In this document: in pieces, positions 43,802-51,554 of the stretch
How positions within the stretch are numbered: position 1 is the first letter of the stretch
Layout: every line of letters starts with the position of its first letter
Assembly (NCBI RefSeq): GCF_013378445.1
Contig: NZ_JABXYK010000002.1
Coordinates: 434,001 to 498,000 of the forward strand
DNA: 64,000 nt
Reading direction: 5' to 3'
Source: Mycoplana rhizolycopersici
GTDB taxonomy: Bacteria > Pseudomonadota > Alphaproteobacteria > Rhizobiales > Rhizobiaceae
The notes under the pieces: generated by a model
The model's database searches: none
What the model saw: only the letters and a program-made list of their open reading frames with translations
What the model was told of the DNA's origin: nothing
Translations under genes and position numbers: made by a program

Positions 43802-44296
43802 GTGTTCTTCGTTCGAACGGCCTCGGAGCGCGACCTCTCCAAGGTCAGCGCTCTCCTGGCCGAGACGTGGCACGCCACCTATGACGGCATCTACGGCGCT
43901 GCCAGGGTCAGCGAGATCACGGCGCAGTGGCACTCCGTCGCCGCATTGGCCGACCGGCTGAAGCGGAAGGATTCCGAGTTCGTCGTCGCCGACGATGGCA
44001 AGGCTCTTGGGGGCATGGCCTATGCGGCGATGTCGAAGACCGAGCCGAAGGTGGCGATCCTGCAGCAACTCTACGTGCTGCCGCAATATCAGCGACAGGG
44101 CATCGGCCGCGACATGTTCGCCGAGCTTGAGACTTGCTTTCCCGATGCCAAGGTGATGCGGATCGAGGTGGAGCCGGAGAATGCCGCCGCGATCGCCTTC
44201 TATGAAGCGCACGGGTTCGAAAAGGTTGGCGAAGCCTCGGGGCGCGTCGAACTGCCAGGAATGCCGGCGCTGGTCTACGAGAAGGCGCTCGGCTGA
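43802..44296 (+). CDS. GNAT family N-acetyltransferase downstream of gatB
   Basis: 164 residues, starting with GTG four bases after the gatB stop; the GAGG site is inside the gatB end. The acetyl-CoA loop is YQRQGIGRDMF, with LYVLPQ before it and NAAAIAFYEAHGFEKVG after it, a textbook GNAT. The linkage to gatB is tight enough for translational coupling. Substrate not known. Confidence 0.87.
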   Translation: MFFVRTASERDLSKVSALLAETWHATYDGIYGAARVSEITAQWHSVAALADRLKRKDSEFVVADDGKALGGMAYAAMSKTEPKVAILQQLYVLPQYQRQGIGRDMFAELETCFPDAKVMRIEVEPENAAAIAFYEAHGFEKVGEASGRVELPGMPALVYEKALG

Positions 44297-44466
44297 ATGC
44301 CTCGGCGGAATTCAGGGCGTTCGCACGGTGCGGCAGACGCGATCCGTCACGGCAAAACCGGCCTGAACAGTCGGGAATCGCTGGACATTCGCACCCCGTC
44401 GCGCCATAAGCGAGGAACGGTTTCGACAGCGGGCCAGCCTTTCGGGCCCGGTCAAGGAAGTGGACA

Positions 44467-44865
44467 ATGAGCCTTCTCAAGCAGATCTTCACCTGGTGGA
44501 ACGGACAGACCATCGGAACGCGGTTCCATACTTGGCGCTTCGGCAAGAAGGTGGGCGAAGATCAGTTCGGAAACGTCTATTATCAGGGCGGCGGCACCGA
44601 TTCCGAGGGCCGCACGCGGCGCTGGGTGATCTACAAGGGCTATGCCGAAGCATCCGCGATCCCGGCCGGCTGGCACGGATGGATGCACCATCGCACTGAC
44701 GTTTCCCCGGCCGACGAGGACTACAAGCCGCGTGAGTGGCAGAAGGACCATCGCCCCAACCCGACCGGAACGGCGCAGGCCTACCGCCCGCCGGGTTCAC
44801 TTGCCGTTCCCGGCGAGCGTCCGCGCGTCACCGGCGACTATGACGCCTGGACGCCGCGCGGCTGA
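44467..44865 (+). CDS. NADH:ubiquinone oxidoreductase accessory subunit (NDUFA12 type)
   Basis: 132 residues. TWWNGQTIGTRFHTWRFGKK, GNVYYQG, RRWVIYKGYAEASAIPAGW and HGWMHHRTD are conserved from alphaproteobacteria to mitochondrial NDUFA12 (B17.2). It is a peripheral-arm accessory subunit of complex I at the membrane. The Pro-rich C-terminus (RPNPTGTAQAYRPPGS) is typical. The DUF2155 gene follows on the same strand 90 bases later, a common pairing in this group. Confidence 0.95.
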   Translation: MSLLKQIFTWWNGQTIGTRFHTWRFGKKVGEDQFGNVYYQGGGTDSEGRTRRWVIYKGYAEASAIPAGWHGWMHHRTDVSPADEDYKPREWQKDHRPNPTGTAQAYRPPGSLAVPGERPRVTGDYDAWTPRG

Positions 44866-44955
44866 ACCGCTTTCGCCACATTTGACGGCTAGCGCAGAAG
44901 GTGCCCGGTCCTCGTGCCGGGCCGGTTCTTATGCGGAAGACGAAAGGGGACGGAC

Positions 44956-45393
44956 TTGACAGGCAGGCTGAACATCGCTTTGCGAAAGGCGTCCGCGCTC
45001 GCCGTCTTGGGCGCCGCGCTGCTCGCCGCAAATGCTCCGGCCGAGGCCGCCCGCATCGAAAACCCCGTCGCCGTCTTTTCCGGACTGGACAAGATCACCG
45101 GCCGCATCACCTCGTTCGATGTCTATGTCGGCGAGACGGTGCAATTCGGCGCACTGCAGGTCACCCCGCGCGTCTGCTACAATCGCGACGATGCGGAAGC
45201 CCAGAAGGTTGATTCGTTCGTTGAAGTGGACGAGATCACGCTGGACCGCAAGATCAGGCGCATCTTCACCGGCTGGATGTTTGCCGAGAGCCCGGGCCTG
45301 AACGCCGTCGAGCACCCGGTCTATGACGTCTGGCTCACGGAGTGCAAGGCGCAATCCGAGGTGCCTCCGCCGGACACGACGACCTCTCGCTAA
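44956..45393 (+). CDS. DUF2155 family secreted protein
   Basis: 145 residues. A signal peptide (RKASALAVLGAALLAANAPAEA) precedes the domain ARIENPVAVFSGLDKITGRI, then VQFGALQVTPRVCYNR, KIRRIFTGWMFAESPGLNAV and HPVYDVWLTECK, all as in DUF2155; two cysteines could form a disulfide. Periplasmic, function unknown. I start at TTG 44956, seven-plus bases after AAAGGGGACGGAC; the alternative GTG at 44914 has no ribosome site and would add an Arg-rich stretch. It follows the NDUFA12 gene. Confidence 0.82.
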   Translation: MTGRLNIALRKASALAVLGAALLAANAPAEAARIENPVAVFSGLDKITGRITSFDVYVGETVQFGALQVTPRVCYNRDDAEAQKVDSFVEVDEITLDRKIRRIFTGWMFAESPGLNAVEHPVYDVWLTECKAQSEVPPPDTTTSR

Positions 45394-45484
45394 AGCAATT
45401 CCTCCACTGTGGGACCCGGTCGAGCACAGAATATCGGCTTGGTCGGCTGCGAGAGCAGGAAAGCAGGGGCCGTTTTGCTGATTG

Positions 45485-45871
45485 TCAGGTCGCCTTGGGT
45501 CCTTCGGGAAACCAGCGATACAAAAGTAACCGTACACCGAGGGCGGGAAGCACTCCAGCAAAGCCGGTGAGGTATATAATTCCCCGCCATGCTTTTGTTT
45601 GGAGCATAGCTGCCGCGCAGATTGCAGTAGCGACCCCGCCACAAAGGCCTGCGCACCAATATCCTGATCCAAGATTATGGCGCAGTGCCGCGAACAACGT
45701 TCCGCCCAATAAATACGGCACGAACCCGAAACCGTATCCGATCACGACGATGGACCACGTGTGTTCCCATTTTAAGACTCCAAAAGGTACGAGCAACAGT
45801 GCTGTGCCGATGGGAGGCCCCAAGACCGCAGCAAGCAATATGATCTTCCACGCGGGTGGCTTAAGGCTCAC
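45485..45871 (-). CDS. hypothetical four-helix membrane protein of atypical composition
   Basis: About 128 residues from the GTG at 45869-45871, which has an AGGGG site seven bases ahead; the frame is open to a TTG at 45976 without a ribosome site. Four hydrophobic helices are visible: IILLAAVLGPPIGTALLLVP, WSIVVIGYGFGFVPYLLGG, YWCAGLCGGVATAICAAAML and GIIYLTGFAGVLPALGVRL. No family recognised. The DNA is clearly less GC-rich than both flanks, and it lies between DUF2155 and aat, so it was probably gained later. It is six to 110 bases downstream of the aat stop, depending on the start used. Confidence 0.55.
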   Translation of the reverse strand: MSLKPPAWKIILLAAVLGPPIGTALLLVPFGVLKWEHTWSIVVIGYGFGFVPYLLGGTLFAALRHNLGSGYWCAGLCGGVATAICAAAMLQTKAWRGIIYLTGFAGVLPALGVRLLLYRWFPEGPKAT

Positions 45872-45982
45872 AAGTTGGCCCCTGAAAACAGACTTATCTA
45901 CGCATCGTATTGCGGCGTCTGGATCAGGGCAACTAAGCGCGTTGGTACAAAGCGGATGCGGGTTTGTTGAGGACAACCAGTC

Positions 45983-46597
45983 TCAGAACGCCAAATTCGG
46001 CGAGGCCAACGCTTTGGCGAGCATGCCCTCGTAGCTCGCCTTCGGCACGTCGATGGCGCCGAAGGTTTTCAGATGCTCGGTGGTGAACTGGGTGTCCAGC
46101 AGCAGGAAGCGCTTTTCCTTCAACCGTGCGACCAGGTGCACGAGGCAGATCTTCGAGGCGTCCGTGCGTCTGGAAAACATGCTTTCGCCGAAGAACGCAG
46201 CTCCCAGGGACACGCCGTAGAGGCCGCCGACAAGTTCGTCCCCTTCCCACGCCTCGACGCTATGGGCGTGGCCCATGCGGTGCAGGGTGGCGTAGAGCGT
46301 CTTGATCTTGGTGTTGATCCAGGTGGAGGGGCGGTCGGGTGCCGCTTCGGCGCAGGCCGAAATCACCGCCTCGAAGGCGGTGTTGACGCGGATGTCGAAG
46401 GGGTTGCGGCGGATCGTCTTGGCAAGGCTGCGCGAGACGTGAAAATGATCGAGCGGGATAACGCCCCGCATGTCTGGCTCGACCCAGAAGAGCTCCGGGT
46501 CGTCAGCCGAATCGGCCATCGGAAAAAGCCCGATGGAATAGGCGCGCAGCAGAAGTTCCGGTGTGATCTCCGGGGACCTGCCGCGCCGCCCTGCCAT
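45983..46597 (-). CDS. aat: leucyl/phenylalanyl-tRNA--protein transferase
   Basis: 204 residues. [27 protein letters not shown] split as [13 protein letters not shown] and [15 protein letters not shown], then [36 protein letters not shown] and [16 protein letters not shown] are Aat signatures. The enzyme adds Leu or Phe to proteins with N-terminal Arg or Lys for ClpAP degradation. It starts nine bases after accC, in the aroQ-accB-accC-aat order seen in rhizobia. Confidence 0.95.
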   Translation of the reverse strand: MAGRRGRSPEITPELLLRAYSIGLFPMADSADDPELFWVEPDMRGVIPLDHFHVSRSLAKTIRRNPFDIRVNTAFEAVISACAEAAPDRPSTWINTKIKTLYATLHRMGHAHSVEAWEGDELVGGLYGVSLGAAFFGESMFSRRTDASKICLVHLVARLKEKRFLLLDTQFTTEHLKTFGAIDVPKASYEGMLAKALASPNLAF

Positions 46598-46606
46598 GTT
46601 CCGCCC

Positions 46607-47950
46607 CTAGACTGAAGTCTTGGCCAGATAGTTTTCCAGCCAGTGGATGTCATAGTCGCCGTTGGCGATATCCTGATTGGAAATCAGTTCCTGGAACAAT
46701 GGAAGCGTCGTCTTGATGCCGTCAATCACGAATTCGTCGAGCACGCGGCGAAGTCGCATCATGCATTCCACGCGCGTGCGTCCGTGCACGATCAACTTGC
46801 CGATCAGGCTGTCGTAGTAGGGCGGGATCTTGTAGCCCTGGTAGGCCCCCGAATCGACGCGTACGCCAAGCCCGCCGGGGGCATGGAAATGCGTGATCGT
46901 GCCGGGCGAGGGCACGAAGGTGCGCGGATCCTCGGCATTGATGCGGCACTCGATCGCGTGGCCAGAGAATTCGATCTCCTCCTGCGTGACCGAAAGCCCG
47001 GCGCCGGAAGCTACCCGGATCTGCTCGTGCACGAGGTCGATGCCGGTGATCGCTTCGGTGATCGGATGCTCCACCTGCAGGCGGGTGTTCATCTCGATGA
47101 AATAGAACTCGCCGTCCTCATAGAGGAACTCGACCGTACCGGCGCCGCGATACTTCATCTTCTTCATCGCGTCGGCGCAGATCTGGCCGATCTTCATGCG
47201 CTGCTCGACGTTCAGGGCAGGGGAGTTGGCCTCTTCCCAGACCTTCTGGTGCCGGCGCTGCAGCGAGCAGTCGCGCTCGCCGAGATGGATCGCATTGCCG
47301 GCGCCGTCGCCGACGACCTGCACTTCGATGTGGCGCGGCTTGCCGAGATACTTTTCCATGTAGACGGCATCGTTGCCGAAGGCTGCGAGCGCTTCGGAGC
47401 GGGCGGTGGAAACCGCTTCTTCGAGATCTGCTGCCGTCTTGGCGACCTTCATGCCGCGGCCACCGCCGCCGGCGGTTGCCTTGATCAGGACCGGGAAGCC
47501 GATCTTGCGCGCGATTTCCAGCGCGTTTTCAGGCTTCACTTCGCCATCGGAGCCCGGAACGACCGGGATGCCGAGCTCGACGGCCGTCTTCTTGGCGGTG
47601 ATCTTGTCGCCCATCAGGCGGATGTGCTCGGCCGTCGGCCCGATGAAGGTGATGCCGTGCGCGTCCAGAATTTCGGCAAACTTGGCATTCTCCGACAGGA
47701 AGCCATAGCCCGGATGCACGGCGTCGGCGCCGGTGATCTCGCAGGCGGCGACGATCTGATGGATGTTGAGGTAGCTGTCGCGCGAGGGCGGCGGACCGAT
47801 GCAGACGCTCTCGTCGGCGAGGCGGACGTGCATGGCGTCGGCGTCCGCCGTCGAATGCACGGCAACCGTGGCGATGCCGAGTTCCTTGCAGGCACGCAGG
47901 ACGCGCAGCGCGATCTCGCCGCGGTTGGCTATGAGGACTTTGGTGATCAT
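46607..47950 (-). CDS. accC: acetyl-CoA carboxylase, biotin carboxylase subunit
   Basis: 447 residues of ATP-grasp biotin carboxylase. [20 protein letters not shown] starts the protein; the ATP loop [14 protein letters not shown] and [20 protein letters not shown] are present. It carboxylates the biotin on AccB, the first half of malonyl-CoA synthesis. It is ten bases downstream of accB; aat follows nine bases later. Confidence 0.97.
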   Translation of the reverse strand: MITKVLIANRGEIALRVLRACKELGIATVAVHSTADADAMHVRLADESVCIGPPPSRDSYLNIHQIVAACEITGADAVHPGYGFLSENAKFAEILDAHGITFIGPTAEHIRLMGDKITAKKTAVELGIPVVPGSDGEVKPENALEIARKIGFPVLIKATAGGGGRGMKVAKTAADLEEAVSTARSEALAAFGNDAVYMEKYLGKPRHIEVQVVGDGAGNAIHLGERDCSLQRRHQKVWEEANSPALNVEQRMKIGQICADAMKKMKYRGAGTVEFLYEDGEFYFIEMNTRLQVEHPITEAITGIDLVHEQIRVASGAGLSVTQEEIEFSGHAIECRINAEDPRTFVPSPGTITHFHAPGGLGVRVDSGAYQGYKIPPYYDSLIGKLIVHGRTRVECMMRLRRVLDEFVIDGIKTTLPLFQELISNQDIANGDYDIHWLENYLAKTSV

Positions 47951-47960
47951 CGCGCCGCCC

Positions 47961-48422
47961 TCACTCGATGACGATCAGAGGTTCGCCATATTCGACCGGT
48001 GCAGCATCGGAGACCAGGATTTCGGTGACCTTGCCCGAGCGCGGTGCCGGGATCTGGTTCATCGTCTTCATGGCTTCGATGATGAGCAGCGTCTGGCCTT
48101 CCTGCACGGTGGAGCCGACTTCGACGAAGGGGCGCGCGCCAGGGGCGGGGGAGAGGTAGGCCGTGCCGACCATCGGCGCGGTAACGGCGTTCTTATTGTC
48201 GCGGACAGCGGCCGGGGCGGTGACGGCTGCTGCTGCAACCGGTGCTGCGACGGCATGAGGAGCGGGAACAGGGGCGGAGACGTACTGCGGCGTGCCGGCG
48301 CGCGAGACGCGGATGCGCAGGTCGTCCTGCTCGACTTCGATCTCGGTCAGGTCCGTCTCGTTGAGGATGTTCGCGAGATCGCGGATCAGCGTCTGATCGA
48401 TGCCCTGCTTCTTGTCAGCCAT
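47961..48422 (-). CDS. accB: acetyl-CoA carboxylase biotin carboxyl carrier protein
   Basis: 153 residues. N-terminal helical part ([20 protein letters not shown]), an Ala/Pro-rich flexible linker (about 60-75), and the C-terminal biotinyl domain with [16 protein letters not shown], biotin on the Lys near residue 116. It carries carboxybiotin between AccC and the carboxyltransferase AccAD. aroQ is 22 bases upstream and accC follows. Confidence 0.97.
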   Translation of the reverse strand: MADKKQGIDQTLIRDLANILNETDLTEIEVEQDDLRIRVSRAGTPQYVSAPVPAPHAVAAPVAAAAVTAPAAVRDNKNAVTAPMVGTAYLSPAPGARPFVEVGSTVQEGQTLLIIEAMKTMNQIPAPRSGKVTEILVSDAAPVEYGEPLIVIE

Positions 48423-48444
48423 GGGAGTGAGCCTCTTATTTTCT

Positions 48445-48882
48445 TTATTTCGTCAAGGATTTCAGCGCTTGCAGCGCCAGGAGGTAGCTATGCTCGCCGA
48501 ACCCGCAGATAACGCCCTTGACCGCAGGCGCGATCATGGACTTGTGGCGGAATTCCTCGCGCGCATGCACGTTGGAAAGGTGCAGTTCGACGACCGGGAT
48601 CCGGATGGCCCGGATGGCGTCGTGCAAGGCGATGGAGGTATGCGTGTAGGCGCCTGCATTGATGGCAATGCCGGCCGCCGTATCGCCGGCCTCGTGGATC
48701 CAGTCGACGAGCACGCCTTCGTGGTTCGTCTGGCGAAAGTCGATCGCAAAACCCAGCTTCTCGCCTTCGGCGCGGCACAGCGCTTCGATGTCGGCCAGCG
48801 TATGCCCGCCATAGATGCCAGGCTCGCGCTTGCCGAGCGCGTTGAGGTTTGGACCGTTCAGGACAAAGAGGGTGGGAGCCAT
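48445..48882 (-). CDS. aroQ: 3-dehydroquinate dehydratase, type II
   Basis: 145 residues. LFVLNGPNLNALGKREPGIYG has the catalytic-loop Arg/Tyr; INAGAYTHTSIALHDAI and EVHLSN-like ELHLSNVHAREEFRHKS are the rest of the type II active site. It dehydrates 3-dehydroquinate in the shikimate pathway as a dodecamer. It heads the accB-accC-aat run; a 202-base gap separates it from the DsbA-like gene upstream. Confidence 0.96.
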   Translation of the reverse strand: MAPTLFVLNGPNLNALGKREPGIYGGHTLADIEALCRAEGEKLGFAIDFRQTNHEGVLVDWIHEAGDTAAGIAINAGAYTHTSIALHDAIRAIRIPVVELHLSNVHAREEFRHKSMIAPAVKGVICGFGEHSYLLALQALKSLTK

Positions 48883-49084
48883 TCGAATTTCCGCTTTCTG
48901 GATCGTGGCTTACCTATAGACCGCCGGTTCTTCAAGGAAAAGCCCCAAGGACCCGCGCGCGCCTTGTCCACAACCACGTTGCCTCAACAGCAAGGGAATG
49001 GCGGAAAGATGGCAGACCACACGGTCCCGGGGCGTCAGCGCATAAATCCGGGACCATGCTCAGGATCGGTTTTGCCGGCCGGCC

Positions 49085-49849
49085 TCAGCAGGCGGCCTTG
49101 CCGCAGGAGCGGACGTTCGCCACCTTCTCGCGGAGTTCGTCGATGCCGACGGCGCCGAATACTGCTTCATTTGCAATGACGTAGGAGGGAGTGCCGGTGA
49201 TTCCGAGGCTCTGTGCAAGGCTGTAGGCATTGCGGACGGCATCGTCGTGCGGCTTCACTTCCATCTGCTTGCGGATGTCGGCTTCGCTGACCCCGAGCTT
49301 CGCGGCAAGCGCGATCGCGGTCTCTTCCGTGGCACGGTCCTCGCCGCTGAGCAGGGCGCGGTGGAATTCGCCGTACTTCTCCGGCGCCAGGTCGCGGAAG
49401 GCAGCGCTGACCTTGTGGGCGGCAAGCGAATCAGGGCCCAGGATCGGTAGCTCCTTCAGCACGAAGCGGACGTTCTTGTCGGCCTCCAGCATGGCGTCCA
49501 TGTCCGAAAGCGCCCGTTTGCAGTAGCCGCAGTTGTAGTCGAAGAATTCGACGATGGTCACGTCGCCGTCGGGATTGCCGAGCGAGATGTCTTCCGCGGC
49601 ATTGAAGATCGCCTTCTGATTGTCGGTGATCGCTGCGGAGGCCTGCTGCTGCTGCGCCTGCATCTGCTTCTGCTGAAGGGCTTCCTGCACGTCCATCAGG
49701 ATTTCAGGATTTGCGAGAAGGTATTCCTTCACGATTGCGCCGATTTCCTCCTTCTGCTTGGCATCGAAGGCATGGGCCTGGAAGGGAAGGGTGAGCGCGC
49801 CTGCGAGCGCGAGTGCGGCTGCAAGCTTCTTGCCGTGATTGCGAAACAT
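49085..49849 (-). CDS. DsbA-family thiol:disulfide protein (Com1/ScsC type)
   Basis: 254 residues. A signal peptide (KLAAALALAGALTLPFQAHA), an N-terminal helical extension with a Gln-rich stretch (residues about 60-75, Q/A/M) that may drive oligomerisation, and a thioredoxin-fold domain with active site FDYNCGYCKRAL. The cis-Pro loop is GITGTPSYVIANE. It probably oxidises or isomerises periplasmic disulfides. C-terminal RSCGKAAC adds two cysteines, which is unusual. The Gln-rich extension is like Com1/ScsC trimers. Confidence 0.88.
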   Translation of the reverse strand: MFRNHGKKLAAALALAGALTLPFQAHAFDAKQKEEIGAIVKEYLLANPEILMDVQEALQQKQMQAQQQQASAAITDNQKAIFNAAEDISLGNPDGDVTIVEFFDYNCGYCKRALSDMDAMLEADKNVRFVLKELPILGPDSLAAHKVSAAFRDLAPEKYGEFHRALLSGEDRATEETAIALAAKLGVSEADIRKQMEVKPHDDAVRNAYSLAQSLGITGTPSYVIANEAVFGAVGIDELREKVANVRSCGKAAC

Positions 49850-50144
49850 ATGGTCCTCGTGATGGCGCAGCAGACTGGCTGCCGTCGTTTTCTAGTGGCC
49901 GCTTCGCTATCATGATCGCGGCGCATTGCGACGACCTTACGGCGGCGGCCGCGGAAACGGAACAGCATTTTCGGTAGAAAGGCTGCCCTGCCGGGATTGT
50001 GAACAGGGCGCTGTTCCGGCTACTGCGTTGTCCGCCACGTGCGGCGCTGGAGTTCGGTACTCCGGTTGTGCAGAGGCCCGCCGCAAATTCCCGCGCACGC
50101 CGCCCGGCGTCGTCAGTCCCTGATTCTCGAGGAAAGATCGAGCG

Positions 50145-51296
50145 ATGAAAGTCTCCCGCCGCAGTGCAGTCGAACCGTTCCACGCAATGGACGTCCTTGC
50201 CGAGGCAACGCGGCGGCGATCCGCAGGCAATCCGGTCATCTCGATGGCGGTGGGCCAGCCGGCCTATCCCGCGCCCGCCGCAGCGCTTTCAGCCGCCCGG
50301 CAGGCGCTCGAGGACGGACGCATCGGCTATACCGAGGCGCTCGGGCTTAACGACCTGCGCCGGGGCATTGCCGGGCATTACCGCGCCCGGCACGGCGTCG
50401 ACGTCGACCCGGCCCGTATCGCGGTGACGACAGGTTCGTCGGCTGGCTTCAACCTCGCCTTCCTGACGCTGTTCGATGTCGGCGACCGAGTCGCGATCGC
50501 GCGGCCCGGCTACCCGGCGTACCGCAACATTCTCGCAGCCCTCGGCATCGAGACGATCGAGATAGAGGTCAGCGCCGAAAACGGCTTCACGATGACGCCT
50601 GAAAGCCTTGAGGCCGCCCAGAGTGTGTTCGGCAAGCTTTCCGGCGTGCTGCTGGCAAGCCCGGCCAATCCGACGGGTACTGTCACCGACCGTGCGCACC
50701 TGAAGGCGCTGGCCGACTACTGCAGTGCCAGCGACATCGCCTTCATCTCAGACGAGATCTACCACGGGCTGATGTTTTCGGGCGAGGCGACGACCGCGCT
50801 TGAACTGACCGACGACGTCGTCGTGATCAATTCCTTCTCAAAATACTACTGCATGACCGGCTGGCGGATCGGCTGGATGGTGCTGCCGAAGGATGTCGTG
50901 CGCCCGATCGAGCGGCTGTCGCAGAGCCTTTACATCTCCGCCCCGGAAATCTCGCAGCTGGCGGCGCTCGCAGCGCTCGGCGCCCACGAGGAACTCGACG
51001 TCCACCGCGAGGCCTATCGCCGCAACCGCGACCTTTTGGCGGCACGGCTGCCCGAGATCGGCTTTACCATCGCCTCGCCCATGGACGGGGCCTTCTACGC
51101 CTATGTCGACGTCGGCCGCTTCACGAATGACAGCATGGCATTCGCCCGCCGCATGCTGGCGGAAATCGACGTCGCCGCGACGCCGGGCCACGACTTCGAT
51201 CCGATCGGCGGGCACCGTACGATGCGCTTCTCCTTTGCCGGGGCATATGAGCAGATGGTCGAGGCGACGGATCGCATAGCGGCCTGGCTGAAATAG
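50145..51296 (+). CDS. pyridoxal-phosphate aminotransferase (class I/II)
   Basis: 383 residues. Fold type I: SMAVGQPAYPAPAAALSAAR start, GSSAGFNLAFLTL, LASPANPTGTV, ISDEIYHGLMF, and the PLP-binding Lys in VINSFSKYYCMTGWRIGW. It moves an amino group between an amino acid and a 2-oxo acid in the cytoplasm; the exact amino acid is not clear (aspartate- or aromatic-type). The ATG has a GAGGAAAGATCGAGCG leader. It stands alone, convergent with rne. Confidence 0.88.
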   Translation: MKVSRRSAVEPFHAMDVLAEATRRRSAGNPVISMAVGQPAYPAPAAALSAARQALEDGRIGYTEALGLNDLRRGIAGHYRARHGVDVDPARIAVTTGSSAGFNLAFLTLFDVGDRVAIARPGYPAYRNILAALGIETIEIEVSAENGFTMTPESLEAAQSVFGKLSGVLLASPANPTGTVTDRAHLKALADYCSASDIAFISDEIYHGLMFSGEATTALELTDDVVVINSFSKYYCMTGWRIGWMVLPKDVVRPIERLSQSLYISAPEISQLAALAALGAHEELDVHREAYRRNRDLLAARLPEIGFTIASPMDGAFYAYVDVGRFTNDSMAFARRMLAEIDVAATPGHDFDPIGGHRTMRFSFAGAYEQMVEATDRIAAWLK

Positions 51297-51497
51297 ACGG
51301 CATCGACTTTATCGATGTGCCATCGGTGTGCCGGACTTCATACGGTATGCGCCGCGCGCACCTCGTTGACGGCAATGCAAAATCCATACGGCGCCGGGTG
51401 AGGAGCGTCGGAGACCGCTGCGTGACAGTTGCTCCGTATGCGCGATAGCGCGCGCCCCCAGATCCTTGACGGCCGTCACTACGAACCGCGCACCGGC

Positions 51498-51530
51498 GAA
51501 AAAGAAAAGACCCGGCACGATGGCCGGGTC
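51498..51530 (-). terminator. Rho-independent terminator of rne
   Basis: GACCCGGC (51509-51516) and GCCGGGTC (51523-51530) form an 8-bp stem, followed on the minus strand by TTTTCTTTTT. It is 24 bases after the rne stop. Confidence 0.85.
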
Positions 51531-51554
51531 CTGCATTCTTTAAATCGGCTGTTC

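Noticed and set aside
42214-43878. 554-codon minus-strand open frame over gatB
   Set aside because: Antisense shadow of gatB; no similarity or ribosome site.
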